From the NCBI GenBank assembly GCA_016712275.1, contig JADJRI010000011.1:1-64000 (forward strand): a stretch of 64,000 bases of DNA. Direction: 5' to 3'. The translations under genes were made by a program, and so were the position numbers. The number at the start of each line of letters is the position of its first letter. Position 1 is the stretch's first letter. The notes beneath the pieces are model-generated. The model made no database searches. It was given only the letters and a program-made list of their open reading frames with translations, and was not told the DNA's origin. The DNA is from Planctomycetota bacterium (GTDB lineage: Bacteria > Planctomycetota > Phycisphaerae > UBA1845 > UTPLA1). Positions 15,119 through 24,122 of the stretch are shown here, in pieces.

Positions 15119-16257
15119 TGCCGTGCGAATGACGCCAGCTTCAAAATAACGTCTGCGATAGTCCCAATGGCTTCGTCGATTTCGCATTCGGTCGTGAATC
15201 TGGACAAGCTGAATCGTATCGCACCTTTTGCCAGATCGGCAGGCACATTCATGGCTCGCAAGACATGCGACGGCTCCAGCGCCCCGCTGCTGCAGGCTGA
15301 GCCGCTCGAGGCACAAACGCCTCGCTGACTCAAACCGATCAAGATCGCCTCGGCTTCCAATTTCTCAAATGCAATGCACGTCGTATTGGCAATCCGCTGA
15401 TTCCAATCGCCAATTATGACGGCACCGGATACGAGTTTCTGAACGCCGAACTCAAGTCGATCGCGCAGCGCCGCCACGTTTTTCATTTCTGAATCAAGTA
15501 ATGATTGTGCCAGACGTGCCGCAACGCCAAAGCCGACGATGCCGGCGACATTTTCCGTGCCGGGACGCAGGTCGCGTTCCTGATGGCCACCCACCAGTTG
15601 CGAGCGCAGCCGGGTCTTGGAAGCGACATAGAGCGCGCCGGTCCCCTTGGGCCCATGGATCTTGTGTGCCGAAACTGCCATGGTTGAAACGGGATGGGCG
15701 GTTACATCGAGCGGCAATTTCCCCGCCGCCTGCACCGCGTCAATATGAAGAGGCACATTCCGGTCGGCTGCCATGCGCGACACCTCCGCGATCGGAAAAA
15801 TGTTGCCGGTCTCATTGTTCACGTGCATAACGGCCGCTAAGGCTGTGTCGTCCGAAAGCTCGCGCTCAAATGCCGCAAGGTCCAGATGACCCATTGGGTT
15901 CACGGGAACAAAGGACACACGAAAACCGCGGGCGGCCAGGCGCTCGACAAGACTGTGAATCGCGACATGCTCGACGGCAGTGGCCACAAGGTGTCGCTTG
16001 GTGGGATGGGCATCCAACATGCCGAGTATTGCCAGATTATTCGCTTCCGTTCCGCCGCTGGTGAACACGATGTCACGCGGTTTCGCGTTGACGAGCCGCG
16101 CCACCTCCGCCCGCGCGGTTTCAACGGCGTGTCGAGCGGCCTGCCCCGCCAAATGCAAACTGGAGGGATTGCCGTAATGCTCAGTCCAAAACGGCATCAT
16201 GGCTTCAATCACCGCCGGATCAGGCATCGTGGTCGCGTTGTTGTCGAGATAGATCAT
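15115..16257 (-). CDS. Cysteine desulfurase, NifS/IscS family
   Basis: A 380-residue class V PLP aminotransferase that takes sulfur from cysteine for Fe-S cluster, thiouridine or other sulfur pathways. Motifs: Y-L-D-N-N-A-T-T near the N-terminus, F-T-S-G-G-T-E-A-N-N, V-E-H-V-A-I-H, the PLP lysine in S-A-H-K-I-H-G-P-K-G, R-P-G-T-E-N and the sulfur-bearing cysteine loop S-S-G-S-A-C-S-S-G. The loop length is that of the NifS/IscS class (group I). No iscU, iscA or mnmA lies beside it. Such enzymes may also provide selenide for SelD, which is relevant to the selenoprotein at the start of the window, but this is inference. Confidence 0.9.
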   Translation of the reverse strand: MIYLDNNATTMPDPAVIEAMMPFWTEHYGNPSSLHLAGQAARHAVETARAEVARLVNAKPRDIVFTSGGTEANNLAILGMLDAHPTKRHLVATAVEHVAIHSLVERLAARGFRVSFVPVNPMGHLDLAAFERELSDDTALAAVMHVNNETGNIFPIAEVSRMAADRNVPLHIDAVQAAGKLPLDVTAHPVSTMAVSAHKIHGPKGTGALYVASKTRLRSQLVGGHQERDLRPGTENVAGIVGFGVAARLAQSLLDSEMKNVAALRDRLEFGVQKLVSGAVIIGDWNQRIANTTCIAFEKLEAEAILIGLSQRGVCASSGSACSSGALEPSHVLRAMNVPADLAKGAIRFSLSRFTTECEIDEAIGTIADVILKLASFARH

Positions 16258-16361
16258 TCGTTTCTAATCCGGGACTTCGGAACGGTGAACGCCAGAGCGC
16301 TACGATTGGAATTCTACGTCAATACACACTGGAAAGCAGCTTTGAAGCAAATGCAGAATTC

Positions 16362-16390
16362 TTGACACATACGGTACTCGCATTCATAAT
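16362..16390 (+). promoter_or_regulatory. Sigma-70-type promoter for the tsaC-phosphatase/rpiB operon
   Basis: TTGACA at 16362-16367 and CATAAT at 16385-16390 are separated by 17 bases, a near-consensus housekeeping promoter 23 bases before the ATG at 16413. Confidence 0.65.
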
Positions 16391-16412
16391 TTCAATGGAG
16401 CAAAGCGGTTAA

Positions 16413-17537
16413 ATGACTGCGGAAATCATCCCGATCGAGTCCGATGCAACCGACGCACCTGAAATCCGGCGCGCTGCCAAGGCGCTGGCAGACGGGGCCT
16501 TGGTCGCATTTCCCACAGAAACGGTCTATGGGCTGGCGGCCAATGCGGCCAATGGTTCGGCGGTGGATCGCCTACGGGCGGTCAAGGGTCGGGAAAGCAA
16601 TCAGCCATTTACGGTTCACATCGGCCAGTCGGCGGATTGCGACGAATTCGTACCGCAAGTATCCCGCATTGGAAGACGCTTCATAAGAAAGGGCTGGCCG
16701 GGGCCTTTGACGCTTATTTTTAGAGTCGCCGATCCCCAGACCGCTGCCATTAAGCCTCGATTGAGCGATTCCGGCTTTGATGCGATTTACTCTCGCGGAT
16801 CGGTGGGCCTGCGGTATCCCGATCACAATGCATGCATCGCATTTCTTCGGCACGCCGGAATTCCGGTTATCGCTTCCAGCGCGAATCGAACAGGAGAAGG
16901 CGCACCGCTGGCAGCCGATGACATTGCAACGTCGCTCGGCACACAAGTTGATATCATCCTCGACGCGGGAATAACGCGCTATCGCAAAAGCTCCACAATT
17001 GTTCAACTGAACGGCGACGGCTATCAGCTCATTCGCGAAGGCGTCTGGGATGAAAGAACGCTCAAACGCTTCGCAACGGTTAATGTGCTATTTGTCTGCA
17101 CCGGCAACACCTGTCGTTCGCCCATGGCGGAGGGCATTTTCAGAAAGTTGCTGGCCGAAAAGCTGGGTTGTGATCAAGCCGATCTGCCGGCCATGGGCAT
17201 CCATGTCATGTCGGCCGGTGTTTCTGCTCATGGCGGCAGTCGCGCAACGCAGGAGGCAGTCGAGGTTTGTCGCGGTCGCGGCGCCAATATTACGGGCCAT
17301 GTGTCTCAAGGGCTCACAGCCGAATTATTGAACTCCGCGGATTACATCTTCGGCATGACCCACGGTCACGTGGAATCCATCCGCATGATCGCTCCCCGCG
17401 CGGCGTCGAAAGCCGTTTTGCTTGCCGACGGGGAAGACATCGATGATCCGGTGGGCGGTCCGATCGAAGAATACGAGCGCGCGGTAAACATGATTGAAAC
17501 CGCGCTGCGCCGTCGTTTGGAAGAGGTGTCCCTATGA
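16413..17537 (+). CDS. TsaC/Sua5-YrdC and low-molecular-weight phosphatase fusion
   Basis: A 374-residue fusion. Residues about 15-215 are a YrdC domain (T-E-T-V-Y-G-L-A-A-N, K-G-R-E-S-N-Q-P, S-S-A-N), which makes threonylcarbamoyl-adenylate for t6A37 of tRNA. Residues about 222-374 are a low-molecular-weight tyrosine/arginine phosphatase with the loop C-T-G-N-T-C-R-S-P (catalytic Cys229) and the C-terminal acid loop D-D-P-V-G-G. In Bacillus the separate genes ywlC, ywlE and rpiB form an operon; here the first two are one protein and rpiB follows with a four-base overlap. A near-consensus promoter precedes it. Confidence 0.9.
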   Translation: MTAEIIPIESDATDAPEIRRAAKALADGALVAFPTETVYGLAANAANGSAVDRLRAVKGRESNQPFTVHIGQSADCDEFVPQVSRIGRRFIRKGWPGPLTLIFRVADPQTAAIKPRLSDSGFDAIYSRGSVGLRYPDHNACIAFLRHAGIPVIASSANRTGEGAPLAADDIATSLGTQVDIILDAGITRYRKSSTIVQLNGDGYQLIREGVWDERTLKRFATVNVLFVCTGNTCRSPMAEGIFRKLLAEKLGCDQADLPAMGIHVMSAGVSAHGGSRATQEAVEVCRGRGANITGHVSQGLTAELLNSADYIFGMTHGHVESIRMIAPRAASKAVLLADGEDIDDPVGGPIEEYERAVNMIETALRRRLEEVSL

Positions 17538-17986
17538 AAATCGCACTTGGTGCCGATCATCGTGGCTACGACGCGAAATCTCGAATTGTCGCGCTGCTGC
17601 AGGAAATGGGCCAGCAACCGAAGGATTTCGGAACGGATTCTTCAAAATCCATGGACTATCCCGATCCGGCCTACGCCGCCGCCAATGCGGTGCAATGCGG
17701 TGAATGCGAAATGGGCATTCTGTTTTGCGGCACCGGCATCGGAATGTCGATCACGGCCAACAAACTGCATGGGATTCGAGCCGCACTATGTCATGATGAA
17801 TTAACCGCAGAAATGGCCCGTCGTCACAACAATGCAAATGTCCTGTGCCTGCCGGCCGACTTGATCGGCGATGCGCTGATGCGGCGAATCGTGGAGGTGT
17901 GGCTCAAGACGCAGTTCGAGGGCGGCCGACACGAAAAGCGAATCGACAAAATCAGGGAAATTGAAAACAAGCAGTGCAAGGGCTGA
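17534..17986 (+). CDS. rpiB: Ribose-5-phosphate isomerase B
   Basis: A 150-residue RpiB/LacAB-family enzyme interconverting ribose 5-phosphate and ribulose 5-phosphate in the pentose phosphate pathway. It opens M-K-I-A-L-G-A-D-H-R-G-Y and carries the active-site G-I-L-F-C-G-T-G-I-G-M-S-I-T-A-N-K and, later, R-R-H-N-N-A-N-V. The catalytic Cys is in F-C-G-T-G. The ATG overlaps the preceding stop (ATGA), so it is translationally coupled to the tsaC-phosphatase fusion. Confidence 0.93.
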   Translation: MKIALGADHRGYDAKSRIVALLQEMGQQPKDFGTDSSKSMDYPDPAYAAANAVQCGECEMGILFCGTGIGMSITANKLHGIRAALCHDELTAEMARRHNNANVLCLPADLIGDALMRRIVEVWLKTQFEGGRHEKRIDKIREIENKQCKG

Positions 17987-18049
17987 AGAGTTCAGAATTC
18001 AGACCATGAAAAAACGTTGTCCCGGCGCGGAATAATACGGAGAAAGCAG

Positions 18050-19000
18050 ATGACTCGGGCCACAATTACTATTTTCTCAATCTACTTCCTGGCGGTAACT
18101 CCCGTTGCTTCGGCCGCGGATGGTCAGGCAACGATTCATGCTGTCGGTTCGTCCACCAAGTTGTTTGTACCCAATATTGTCCGCGCCAGGTGCCATATTT
18201 TTTCTGAGGGCGCAACCAGTGGATCGGCCATTAAGAAGCTCGTAGCCAGCCGCGCCCTGTTGGAGCGTCGATTCGCCGCCAAGGCGGGGCGCAATCGCAC
18301 CCACACATTCGGACCAATCGTTGAACACAAGGAATCACAGGGGAGCTTTCAAGAAATACAAATGAAAGCCATGCAGAACATGATGGGTGGTGGAAACCAG
18401 CCCGACGACGATGCGGACAAGTTCATTCGTCTGAATTTCACGTTAACGCTCGAATGGACGCTCAAGGGAGATGCAGCGGAGGAACACATTCGCTACATGG
18501 ATGAGATACGCGCCGAATTGGAATCGCTTGGCCTGAACAAATCCGAAAAAAAGATGTCCGGCGACGGAGAGGCCGATTCCGAAGACGATGATAGAGAAGA
18601 TGACGAACCGACGACCGAGTCGGCAGAAGATTCCCAGGATCGTCTGAGCGGCGTCAAAGTGCGCATGACCAATGGACCGTTATTCTCTTACTTGCGCCGG
18701 CTTTCAGACCGGGAAATCGACGAAAGTGCCGCCGAGGCATTCAATGACGCAAAACGCCGCGCCGCGCGCTTCGCCTACGCAGCCGGCGCAAAACTTGGCA
18801 AGCTGGTGCAAATCGCCGGCGGCGGCATCAACCACACTGAGGTCCAAAAAAGCGAACTAATCCGCATGACTGAAATGTTCGGCGAAGCCCCCGCAAAATT
18901 CGAAGAGGACGGCTTGAGGCCGGACACCGAAATCGTCTCCGACACATTCAAACCCATACCCTATACATTCGACGTCAGCGTTACGTTTGGCGTCGAATGA
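18050..19000 (+). CDS. Exported protein, possible SIMPL (DUF541) relative
   Basis: A 316-residue protein with a signal peptide (hydrophobic residues about 6-22, ending A-S-A-A-D). The opening of the mature part (A-T-I-H-A-V-G-S-S-T-K-L) and the C-terminal half (A-F-N-D-A-K-R-R-A-A-R-F-A-Y-A-A-G-A-K-L-G-K-L) resemble the SIMPL domain, split here by an acidic linker (D-S-E-D-D-D-R-E-D-D-E). GGAGAAAG lies before the ATG. The resemblance is by eye only. The gene lies between rpiB and hslU on the same strand. Confidence 0.55.
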   Translation: MTRATITIFSIYFLAVTPVASAADGQATIHAVGSSTKLFVPNIVRARCHIFSEGATSGSAIKKLVASRALLERRFAAKAGRNRTHTFGPIVEHKESQGSFQEIQMKAMQNMMGGGNQPDDDADKFIRLNFTLTLEWTLKGDAAEEHIRYMDEIRAELESLGLNKSEKKMSGDGEADSEDDDREDDEPTTESAEDSQDRLSGVKVRMTNGPLFSYLRRLSDREIDESAAEAFNDAKRRAARFAYAAGAKLGKLVQIAGGGINHTEVQKSELIRMTEMFGEAPAKFEEDGLRPDTEIVSDTFKPIPYTFDVSVTFGVE

Positions 19001-19025
19001 ACTGATTCAACCCACTGGGGAACTC

Positions 19026-20372
19026 ATGAAGGAACTTACGCCGCGGCGCGTTGTTGAAGAATTGGACAAATACATCATCGGCCAGGCCGATGCCAAGCGC
19101 GCCGTTGCCATCGCAATTCGCAATCGCTGGCGGCGCATGCAGTTGCCTGACGCCATGCGCGAAGAGGTCGGCCCGAAGAACATTCTGATGATCGGCCCCA
19201 CCGGTGTCGGAAAAACGGAAATCGCCCGCCGATTGGCCATGCTGGTCAACGCACCGTTCCTCAAGATCGAGGCGACCAAATTCACCGAAGTCGGCTACAT
19301 GGGCCGCGATGTCGATTCGATGGTGCGCGATCTCCTTGAAATATCGATCGGCATGGTGAAGAAGGAGCAAACCGAAGTCGTGCGCGAAAATGCGGAGAGA
19401 CAAACCGAGGAGCGCATACTCGACGAGCTTCTGCCGCGTCCCGGTTCGGAATATGAGTCAGAATCAAAGGACGAAGAGGCCGAGGGCCGGCGATCCAGAA
19501 CGCGTGAAAAATTCCGCGACCAGCTTCGTGCCGGCGAGATCGAAGAGCGACTCATTGAGTTGCAAGTCGAACAAAAGCAGATGCCGGTCGGCATGTTGGC
19601 CACCACGATGGGTCCGGACCAGCTCGGCCCTGAATTGCAGGACTTGATGGATCGAATCATGCCCTCGCGGCAGAAGGACCGCAAAGTCACGATTCGCGAA
19701 GCCCGCAAGATTATCTTCAATGACGAATGCGAAAAATTGATCGATCGCGAGAAAACGATCGAAATGGCCATTCAACGCGTCGAGAACAGCGGAATTATTT
19801 TCCTCGACGAAATGGACAAACTCTGCACCCAGGGCGTTGGACACGGTCCCGATGTCAGCCGACAGGGCGTCCAAAGGGATCTGCTGCCGATTATCGAGGG
19901 TTCGACAATCACCACCCGACACGGCCCCGTGAAAACAGACCACGTGCTTTTCATCGCGGCCGGCGCATTCCATGTCTCAAAACCCAGCGATTTGATGCCG
20001 GAGTTGCAAGGCCGCCTGCCAATTCGGGTAGAATTGGAAGACTTGACCAAGGCCGATTTCGTTCGGATTTTGTCGGAGCCGCGTAACGCGCTGACCAAGC
20101 AGCAGGTCGCGCTGATGGCCACGGAAAGCGTCACGATTGAGTTCACGCGTGATGCGATCGATGCCATGGCCACCATCGCCGCCGATGTAAATAAGCGCAC
20201 CGAGAACATCGGTGCAAGACGGCTGCAGACAATCATGGAGAAAGTGGTCGAAACCCTGTCGTTCGACGCCGACGAAATGGCCGGAAAACAGGTCACGATC
20301 GACGGAAAGTATGTTCAAGATCGACTCGGCGAAATCGTCAAAGACGTGGACTTGAGCAAGTTCATTCTTTGA
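19026..20372 (+). CDS. hslU: ATP-dependent protease ATPase subunit HslU (ClpY)
   Basis: A 448-residue AAA+ unfoldase of the HslUV protease. It starts M-K-E-L-T-P-R-R-V-V-E-E-L-D-K-Y-I-I-G-Q. Walker A G-P-T-G-V-G-K-T-E lies near residue 57, the pore motif G-Y-M-G-R-D near residue 90, Walker B I-F-L-D-E-M-D-K in the second half, and the C-terminus D-L-S-K-F-I-L is the HslV-docking tail. The I-domain between them is acidic. Frame is open to 18987, but the start at 19026 is the family's N-terminus and avoids overlap with the gene before. hslV, normally next door, is not in the window. Confidence 0.95.
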   Translation: MKELTPRRVVEELDKYIIGQADAKRAVAIAIRNRWRRMQLPDAMREEVGPKNILMIGPTGVGKTEIARRLAMLVNAPFLKIEATKFTEVGYMGRDVDSMVRDLLEISIGMVKKEQTEVVRENAERQTEERILDELLPRPGSEYESESKDEEAEGRRSRTREKFRDQLRAGEIEERLIELQVEQKQMPVGMLATTMGPDQLGPELQDLMDRIMPSRQKDRKVTIREARKIIFNDECEKLIDREKTIEMAIQRVENSGIIFLDEMDKLCTQGVGHGPDVSRQGVQRDLLPIIEGSTITTRHGPVKTDHVLFIAAGAFHVSKPSDLMPELQGRLPIRVELEDLTKADFVRILSEPRNALTKQQVALMATESVTIEFTRDAIDAMATIAADVNKRTENIGARRLQTIMEKVVETLSFDADEMAGKQVTIDGKYVQDRLGEIVKDVDLSKFIL

Positions 20373-20481
20373 TCTTGTGGAATACGAAATCTGATGGTGG
20401 CCCAAAGCACTTTGGCCGGCGCATCGCGAATCCGATGCCGCATGCTTCGATAGTTTGATGCAAATGTCTCCGGAGGTACTT

Positions 20482-21396
20482 ATGAATCCGAACAAAAATG
20501 TGCGACGACTGGGCCTTATCATGGCATTAACCTGCTTCGCGTCCATCCATCCCCGCGTTATGGCGGATCCCCAGTTGATGGGCGGCATGGTTCAAAAACC
20601 CAAGCCCGATTTCAAAGATCGCGTCGTGACATTCAATTCGCCGGACGGCGTGACGGTCGTAGGAGACTACTATCCTCTCAGGGTCGAATCGGGCCAGTTG
20701 TCTCCGGCGGTCATCCTCATTCACATGTACCCCAAGAATCGCGCAAGCTGGAAAGCGTTTGCAGGCCAGTTGCGTGACAAGGGCATGTCCGTGCTGGCCT
20801 ACGACATTCGCGGAAACGGCGACAGTGTCAAACCGGAGTCGCTCAAGCTGGCCGAAGGTTACAAATCAAAAACGCCGGCGCATTTCCAGAATGCATCGCT
20901 TGATGTCATGGGGGCCCTCGATTTTCTACGCCAGTTGGAGTACATCGACATGTCGCGCGTCGCCCTTGTCGGCGCGAGCATCGGCTGCAGCATCTCGCTC
21001 GACGCGGCCACTCGAACGAATGACATTCGCGGTATCGTCTGCCTCTCGCCCGGCGTTGATTATTTTGGTGTCGATTCGCTGTCGCACATCAAAACGTGTG
21101 CGTCCTACACGCCCATTCTACTGCTCTCGCCGGAGGGCGAATTCGAGGCGGTTCAGAAGCTGGCGGAGGCCGGCGGTGCCAAAGTTGAAACCGGAAAATA
21201 TGAAGGCGGCCGCGAATACCACGGTACGAACCTGCTAGATGCTCCCTATGGCAAGAAGGTCAACAAGCGTATCACCAAGTTTGTGAAGAAGGTCTTGTCC
21301 ATCGCCGAACCGGCCAAAAAAGACGCCAAGGACAAGAAGGACGGAAAAACAAAGAAATCTGGCGGCAAGAAAAAATCGAAGGACGCCCATCCCTGA
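20482..21396 (+). CDS. Exported alpha/beta hydrolase
   Basis: A 304-residue protein with a signal peptide (about residues 1-26, ending V-M-A). The hydrolase core shows V-I-L-I-H-M-Y-P, Y-D-I-R-G-N-G-D-S, and the nucleophile elbow G-A-S-I-G-C-S with Ser at the usual position; a later histidine (Y-H-G-T-N-L-L) could complete the triad. It resembles dienelactone-hydrolase or acyl-peptidase-like esterases; the substrate is unknown. A lysine-rich tail (K-K-D-A-K-D-K-K-D-G-K) of about 30 residues is unusual. GGAGG lies five bases before the ATG. Confidence 0.75.
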   Translation: MNPNKNVRRLGLIMALTCFASIHPRVMADPQLMGGMVQKPKPDFKDRVVTFNSPDGVTVVGDYYPLRVESGQLSPAVILIHMYPKNRASWKAFAGQLRDKGMSVLAYDIRGNGDSVKPESLKLAEGYKSKTPAHFQNASLDVMGALDFLRQLEYIDMSRVALVGASIGCSISLDAATRTNDIRGIVCLSPGVDYFGVDSLSHIKTCASYTPILLLSPEGEFEAVQKLAEAGGAKVETGKYEGGREYHGTNLLDAPYGKKVNKRITKFVKKVLSIAEPAKKDAKDKKDGKTKKSGGKKKSKDAHP

Positions 21397-21479
21397 ACTC
21401 CCGTTATTGAAATGGCCCCGTTGAGGCACTGAATGCAGGTATCATACGTTTGACCGGTGAGCGTGCCGACAAAATTCCG

Positions 21480-22553
21480 ATGATCTCCAGGCAACTGACA
21501 ATCGGAAACATCGCGCTGGATGCGCCCATGGTGCAGGCCGCGCTCTCCGGCTACAGCGATGTCGCCATGCGAATGCTCGCCCGCGAATATGGCTGCCCAT
21601 ACACGCTCAACGAAGTCGTTCTCGATCGCCTTGTCGGCCAGGGCGGCAAGCGCATGAAACGCATGCTCATCATCGACGATCGCGAGCACCCCGTCGGCGG
21701 ACAACTCATGGGCAGCGAGCCGGATCAATTCGCCGAAGCGGCCGATGACATGGTGTGCCATGGATACGACGCCGTCGACATCAACTTCGGCTGCCCCGTC
21801 AAAAAAGTGCTCGGTCGCTGCCGCGGCGGCTTCCTGTTGTCCGACCCGCCGACGGCCAAGGCGATCATTCGCGCCGTTTACGACGCGGTCGCTGGGCGCG
21901 TGCCGGTCACCCTCAAAATGCGCCGTGGCATGGACGATACGCCCGAAAGCGAGCGGAATTTCTTCGAAATACTCGACGCCGCATTCGCCATGGGCTGCAG
22001 CGCCGTCACCGTGCATGGCCGTACGGTGCAGCAACGATATGTCGGCCCGAGCCGGTGGGCGTTTCTTGCCCGCGTAAAACAGCATGTCGGCGATCGCACG
22101 ATCTTAGGCAGCGGCGATCTCTTCACCGCGATGGACTGCGTGCGCATGTTGAATGAAACCGGCATCGACGGCGTCTCCATCGCGCGCGGCGCCATCGGCA
22201 ACCCTTTCATCTTTCGCGAAGTGCGCGCGCTGCTCGCCGGCCGGCCATTGCCCGATCCACCGACGCTCGAAAAGCAGCGTCAGGCAATTACACGGCACAT
22301 CGAACTTCTTTCGAGTATACACGGCGAAGTCGGCGCGGTGCTGATGTTCCGCAAATTCGGCGTGAGGTACAGCGAGCTGCATCCGTTGAACAAGGAAGTC
22401 AAGACGGCGTTTCTCGCGATGAAAACGCCGGACGATCTTCGCGAGGTATTCAATGCATGGTACACGCAAGACAATGGACTTCCGCCCGTCATTCGCCGCT
22501 CCCGGCCCGAAGCCCTCATCGCCGCCGGCGCAAGCTGGGATTGCGAACAGTAG
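21480..22553 (+). CDS. dus: tRNA-dihydrouridine synthase
   Basis: A 357-residue FMN enzyme reducing uridine to dihydrouridine in tRNA, closest in form to DusB. Motifs: A-P-M-V-Q-A-A-L-S-G-Y-S-D at the N-terminus, D-I-N-F-G-C-P-V-K-K-V near residue 100 with the catalytic Cys region (G-R-C-R-G-G), V-T-L-K-M-R-R-G, V-H-G-R-T-V-Q-Q-R-Y and G-S-G-D-L. The start at 21480 (M-I-S-R-Q-L-T) is chosen because the family starts with L-x-I-G-N; a TTG at 21450 is also in frame. No clear ribosome binding site is present. Confidence 0.9.
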   Translation: MISRQLTIGNIALDAPMVQAALSGYSDVAMRMLAREYGCPYTLNEVVLDRLVGQGGKRMKRMLIIDDREHPVGGQLMGSEPDQFAEAADDMVCHGYDAVDINFGCPVKKVLGRCRGGFLLSDPPTAKAIIRAVYDAVAGRVPVTLKMRRGMDDTPESERNFFEILDAAFAMGCSAVTVHGRTVQQRYVGPSRWAFLARVKQHVGDRTILGSGDLFTAMDCVRMLNETGIDGVSIARGAIGNPFIFREVRALLAGRPLPDPPTLEKQRQAITRHIELLSSIHGEVGAVLMFRKFGVRYSELHPLNKEVKTAFLAMKTPDDLREVFNAWYTQDNGLPPVIRRSRPEALIAAGASWDCEQ

Positions 22554-22628
22554 AGTGGGCTCGGCCCACCCTTCCCGCCGCGAATGAAGCTCCTTTGAAT
22601 CGATCTTTGCGGAAAGGAATCTCGGGCC

Positions 22629-23220
22629 ATGGAATTCATCTCTCGCGTATTCTTCGAAAGCCCCGTCTGGCTGGGCATTTTCTCATTCATCGCATTCGCC
22701 GTGGTCTTATTCTGGCGTCGGCGGCTCGAATCCCAGTCCGCAAGACGCCGTGCCATTCCCATGACGCTCGGCGCGATTGCCCTGCTCTTCCTCATCGAGA
22801 TCGTCGTTGAGACCCAGCGCGAAAAAATCCTCGACCGCCTTGACCAATTCGTGACGGCCATCGTGAAGGAGCAATCCACGGACGCGGAGGAGATCATCAG
22901 CATCGCCTACAACAGCGAAGATGTCGGCAGGGATGCGTTTGTCGATAGCCTGCGAGACTGGTTTCGAACTCATTGACGTGCGCGATCCGCGTTATGCCCG
23001 GCGGGATGTCACGGTCGACGGCGACAGCGCGGTCATGATTCTCGGGGCCAGCGCGACGGTCAGCATCCGCAAGGAAACCGGCGCGACGCATTTTGCAGTC
23101 TGGCGAATAACCTGGCAGCGCGAATCCGACGGCTGGCGCATAACCGGCATCACGCCCCAATCGATCAACATGCAGCCGATCACGTCGCTGCGTCAACTTC
23201 GCGGCATTGCCGGCCGATAG
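22629..23220 (+). CDS. Membrane-anchored protein of unknown function (one frame change)
   Basis: About 196 residues after correcting one extra T in TTT 22962-22964. Two hydrophobic helices (about residues 12-32 and 44-60) are followed by V-T-A-I-V-K-E-Q-S-T-D-A-E-E and a small domain ending W-R-I-T-G-I-T-P-Q, whose pattern of strands (S-A-V-M-I-L-G-A-S-A-T-V) looks like an NTF2-like fold. The two uncorrected frames overlap at S-L-R-D-W-F / F-E-L-I-D-V-R-D, supporting a single gene. GGAAAGG lies upstream of the ATG. No family name can be given. Confidence 0.6.
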
Positions 23221-23260
23221 AACAAGTGGCTGCGGTCTTAGCACTCTACAATTTGCAACT

Positions 23261-24025
23261 CTACGTGCTCTTCGGCCACTTCCAATCGCCCATCCGCTCC
23301 ATCAGCCCGCGATCCGACAAGTCGAAATGCAGCGGCGTCACGCAGACGTAGCCCTCTCGAATGGCATGCCGATCGGTGCTCAATTCTTCGCCGATGTTCT
23401 TGAAATCGCCGGTCAGCCAGTAATACTCCCGACCGTAGGGGTCGCTCCGCCGTTCGATGCGTTCGTCCATGGCCGAGGTCGATTGACGTGCCACGCGAAT
23501 GCCCAACGGAATTCCGGGTTTCAACTCGGGTATGTTGACGTTGTAGACCGTCCCCGCGCGGAAACCGTCCTCCGCAATTCGCTCGATCACGCGTCGCGCA
23601 ATCCGCCCGGCCGCGACAAAATCCATGTCGCGATACAGCTCGAATGAAACGGCAACCGCCGGACAGCCCAGTATCGCGCCCTCGATCGCGGCCGCCACGG
23701 TGCCTGAGTAGAGTACATGAATGCCGGTGTTCAAACCGGCGTTAATGCCTGATACGACTAAATCGGGCTTGTGTGGCAGCAGTGCGTTGATCGCGAGCTT
23801 GACGCAATCCGCCGGCGTTCCCTCCACGCTCGTGCCGCGAAACCGGTCTCCCACGCGAACGCTTCGCCACAAAACCGGATGCCGAATGGTAATCGCATGA
23901 GAACCGCCGGATTGCACGGTCTCCGGCGCGACGACATCCACCTCGCCGAGGCCGTCGAGTGCGTCGTACATCGCGAGAATGCCGGGCGCGTAAATGCCGT
24001 CGTCGTTGCTGAGCAGAATTCGCAT
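23261..24025 (-). CDS. surE: 5'/3'-nucleotidase SurE
   Basis: A 254-residue metal-dependent nucleoside monophosphatase. It opens M-R-I-L-L-S-N-D-D-G-I-Y-A-P-G with the metal-binding N-D-D, followed by A-P-E-x5-G-G-S-H (with the variant V-Q-S-G-G-S-H) and S-G-I-N-A-G-L-N-T-G near residue 93. S-G-T-V-A-A-A-I-E-G follows. Length is typical for SurE. It may recycle nucleotides or act in stress survival; no pcm or nlpD is beside it. The gene is divergent from the TMTC-like gene. Confidence 0.95.
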   Translation of the reverse strand: MRILLSNDDGIYAPGILAMYDALDGLGEVDVVAPETVQSGGSHAITIRHPVLWRSVRVGDRFRGTSVEGTPADCVKLAINALLPHKPDLVVSGINAGLNTGIHVLYSGTVAAAIEGAILGCPAVAVSFELYRDMDFVAAGRIARRVIERIAEDGFRAGTVYNVNIPELKPGIPLGIRVARQSTSAMDERIERRSDPYGREYYWLTGDFKNIGEELSTDRHAIREGYVCVTPLHFDLSDRGLMERMGDWKWPKST

Positions 24026-24122
24026 AGGAGGCGAATTGTAGGCAGCTTGGGGGCGACATACAATTAAGCGAGATGCTCAGGTCGCGGAGTTGGAGTGTAA
24101 GTCCCTTGTGCGAGGAAACGGC

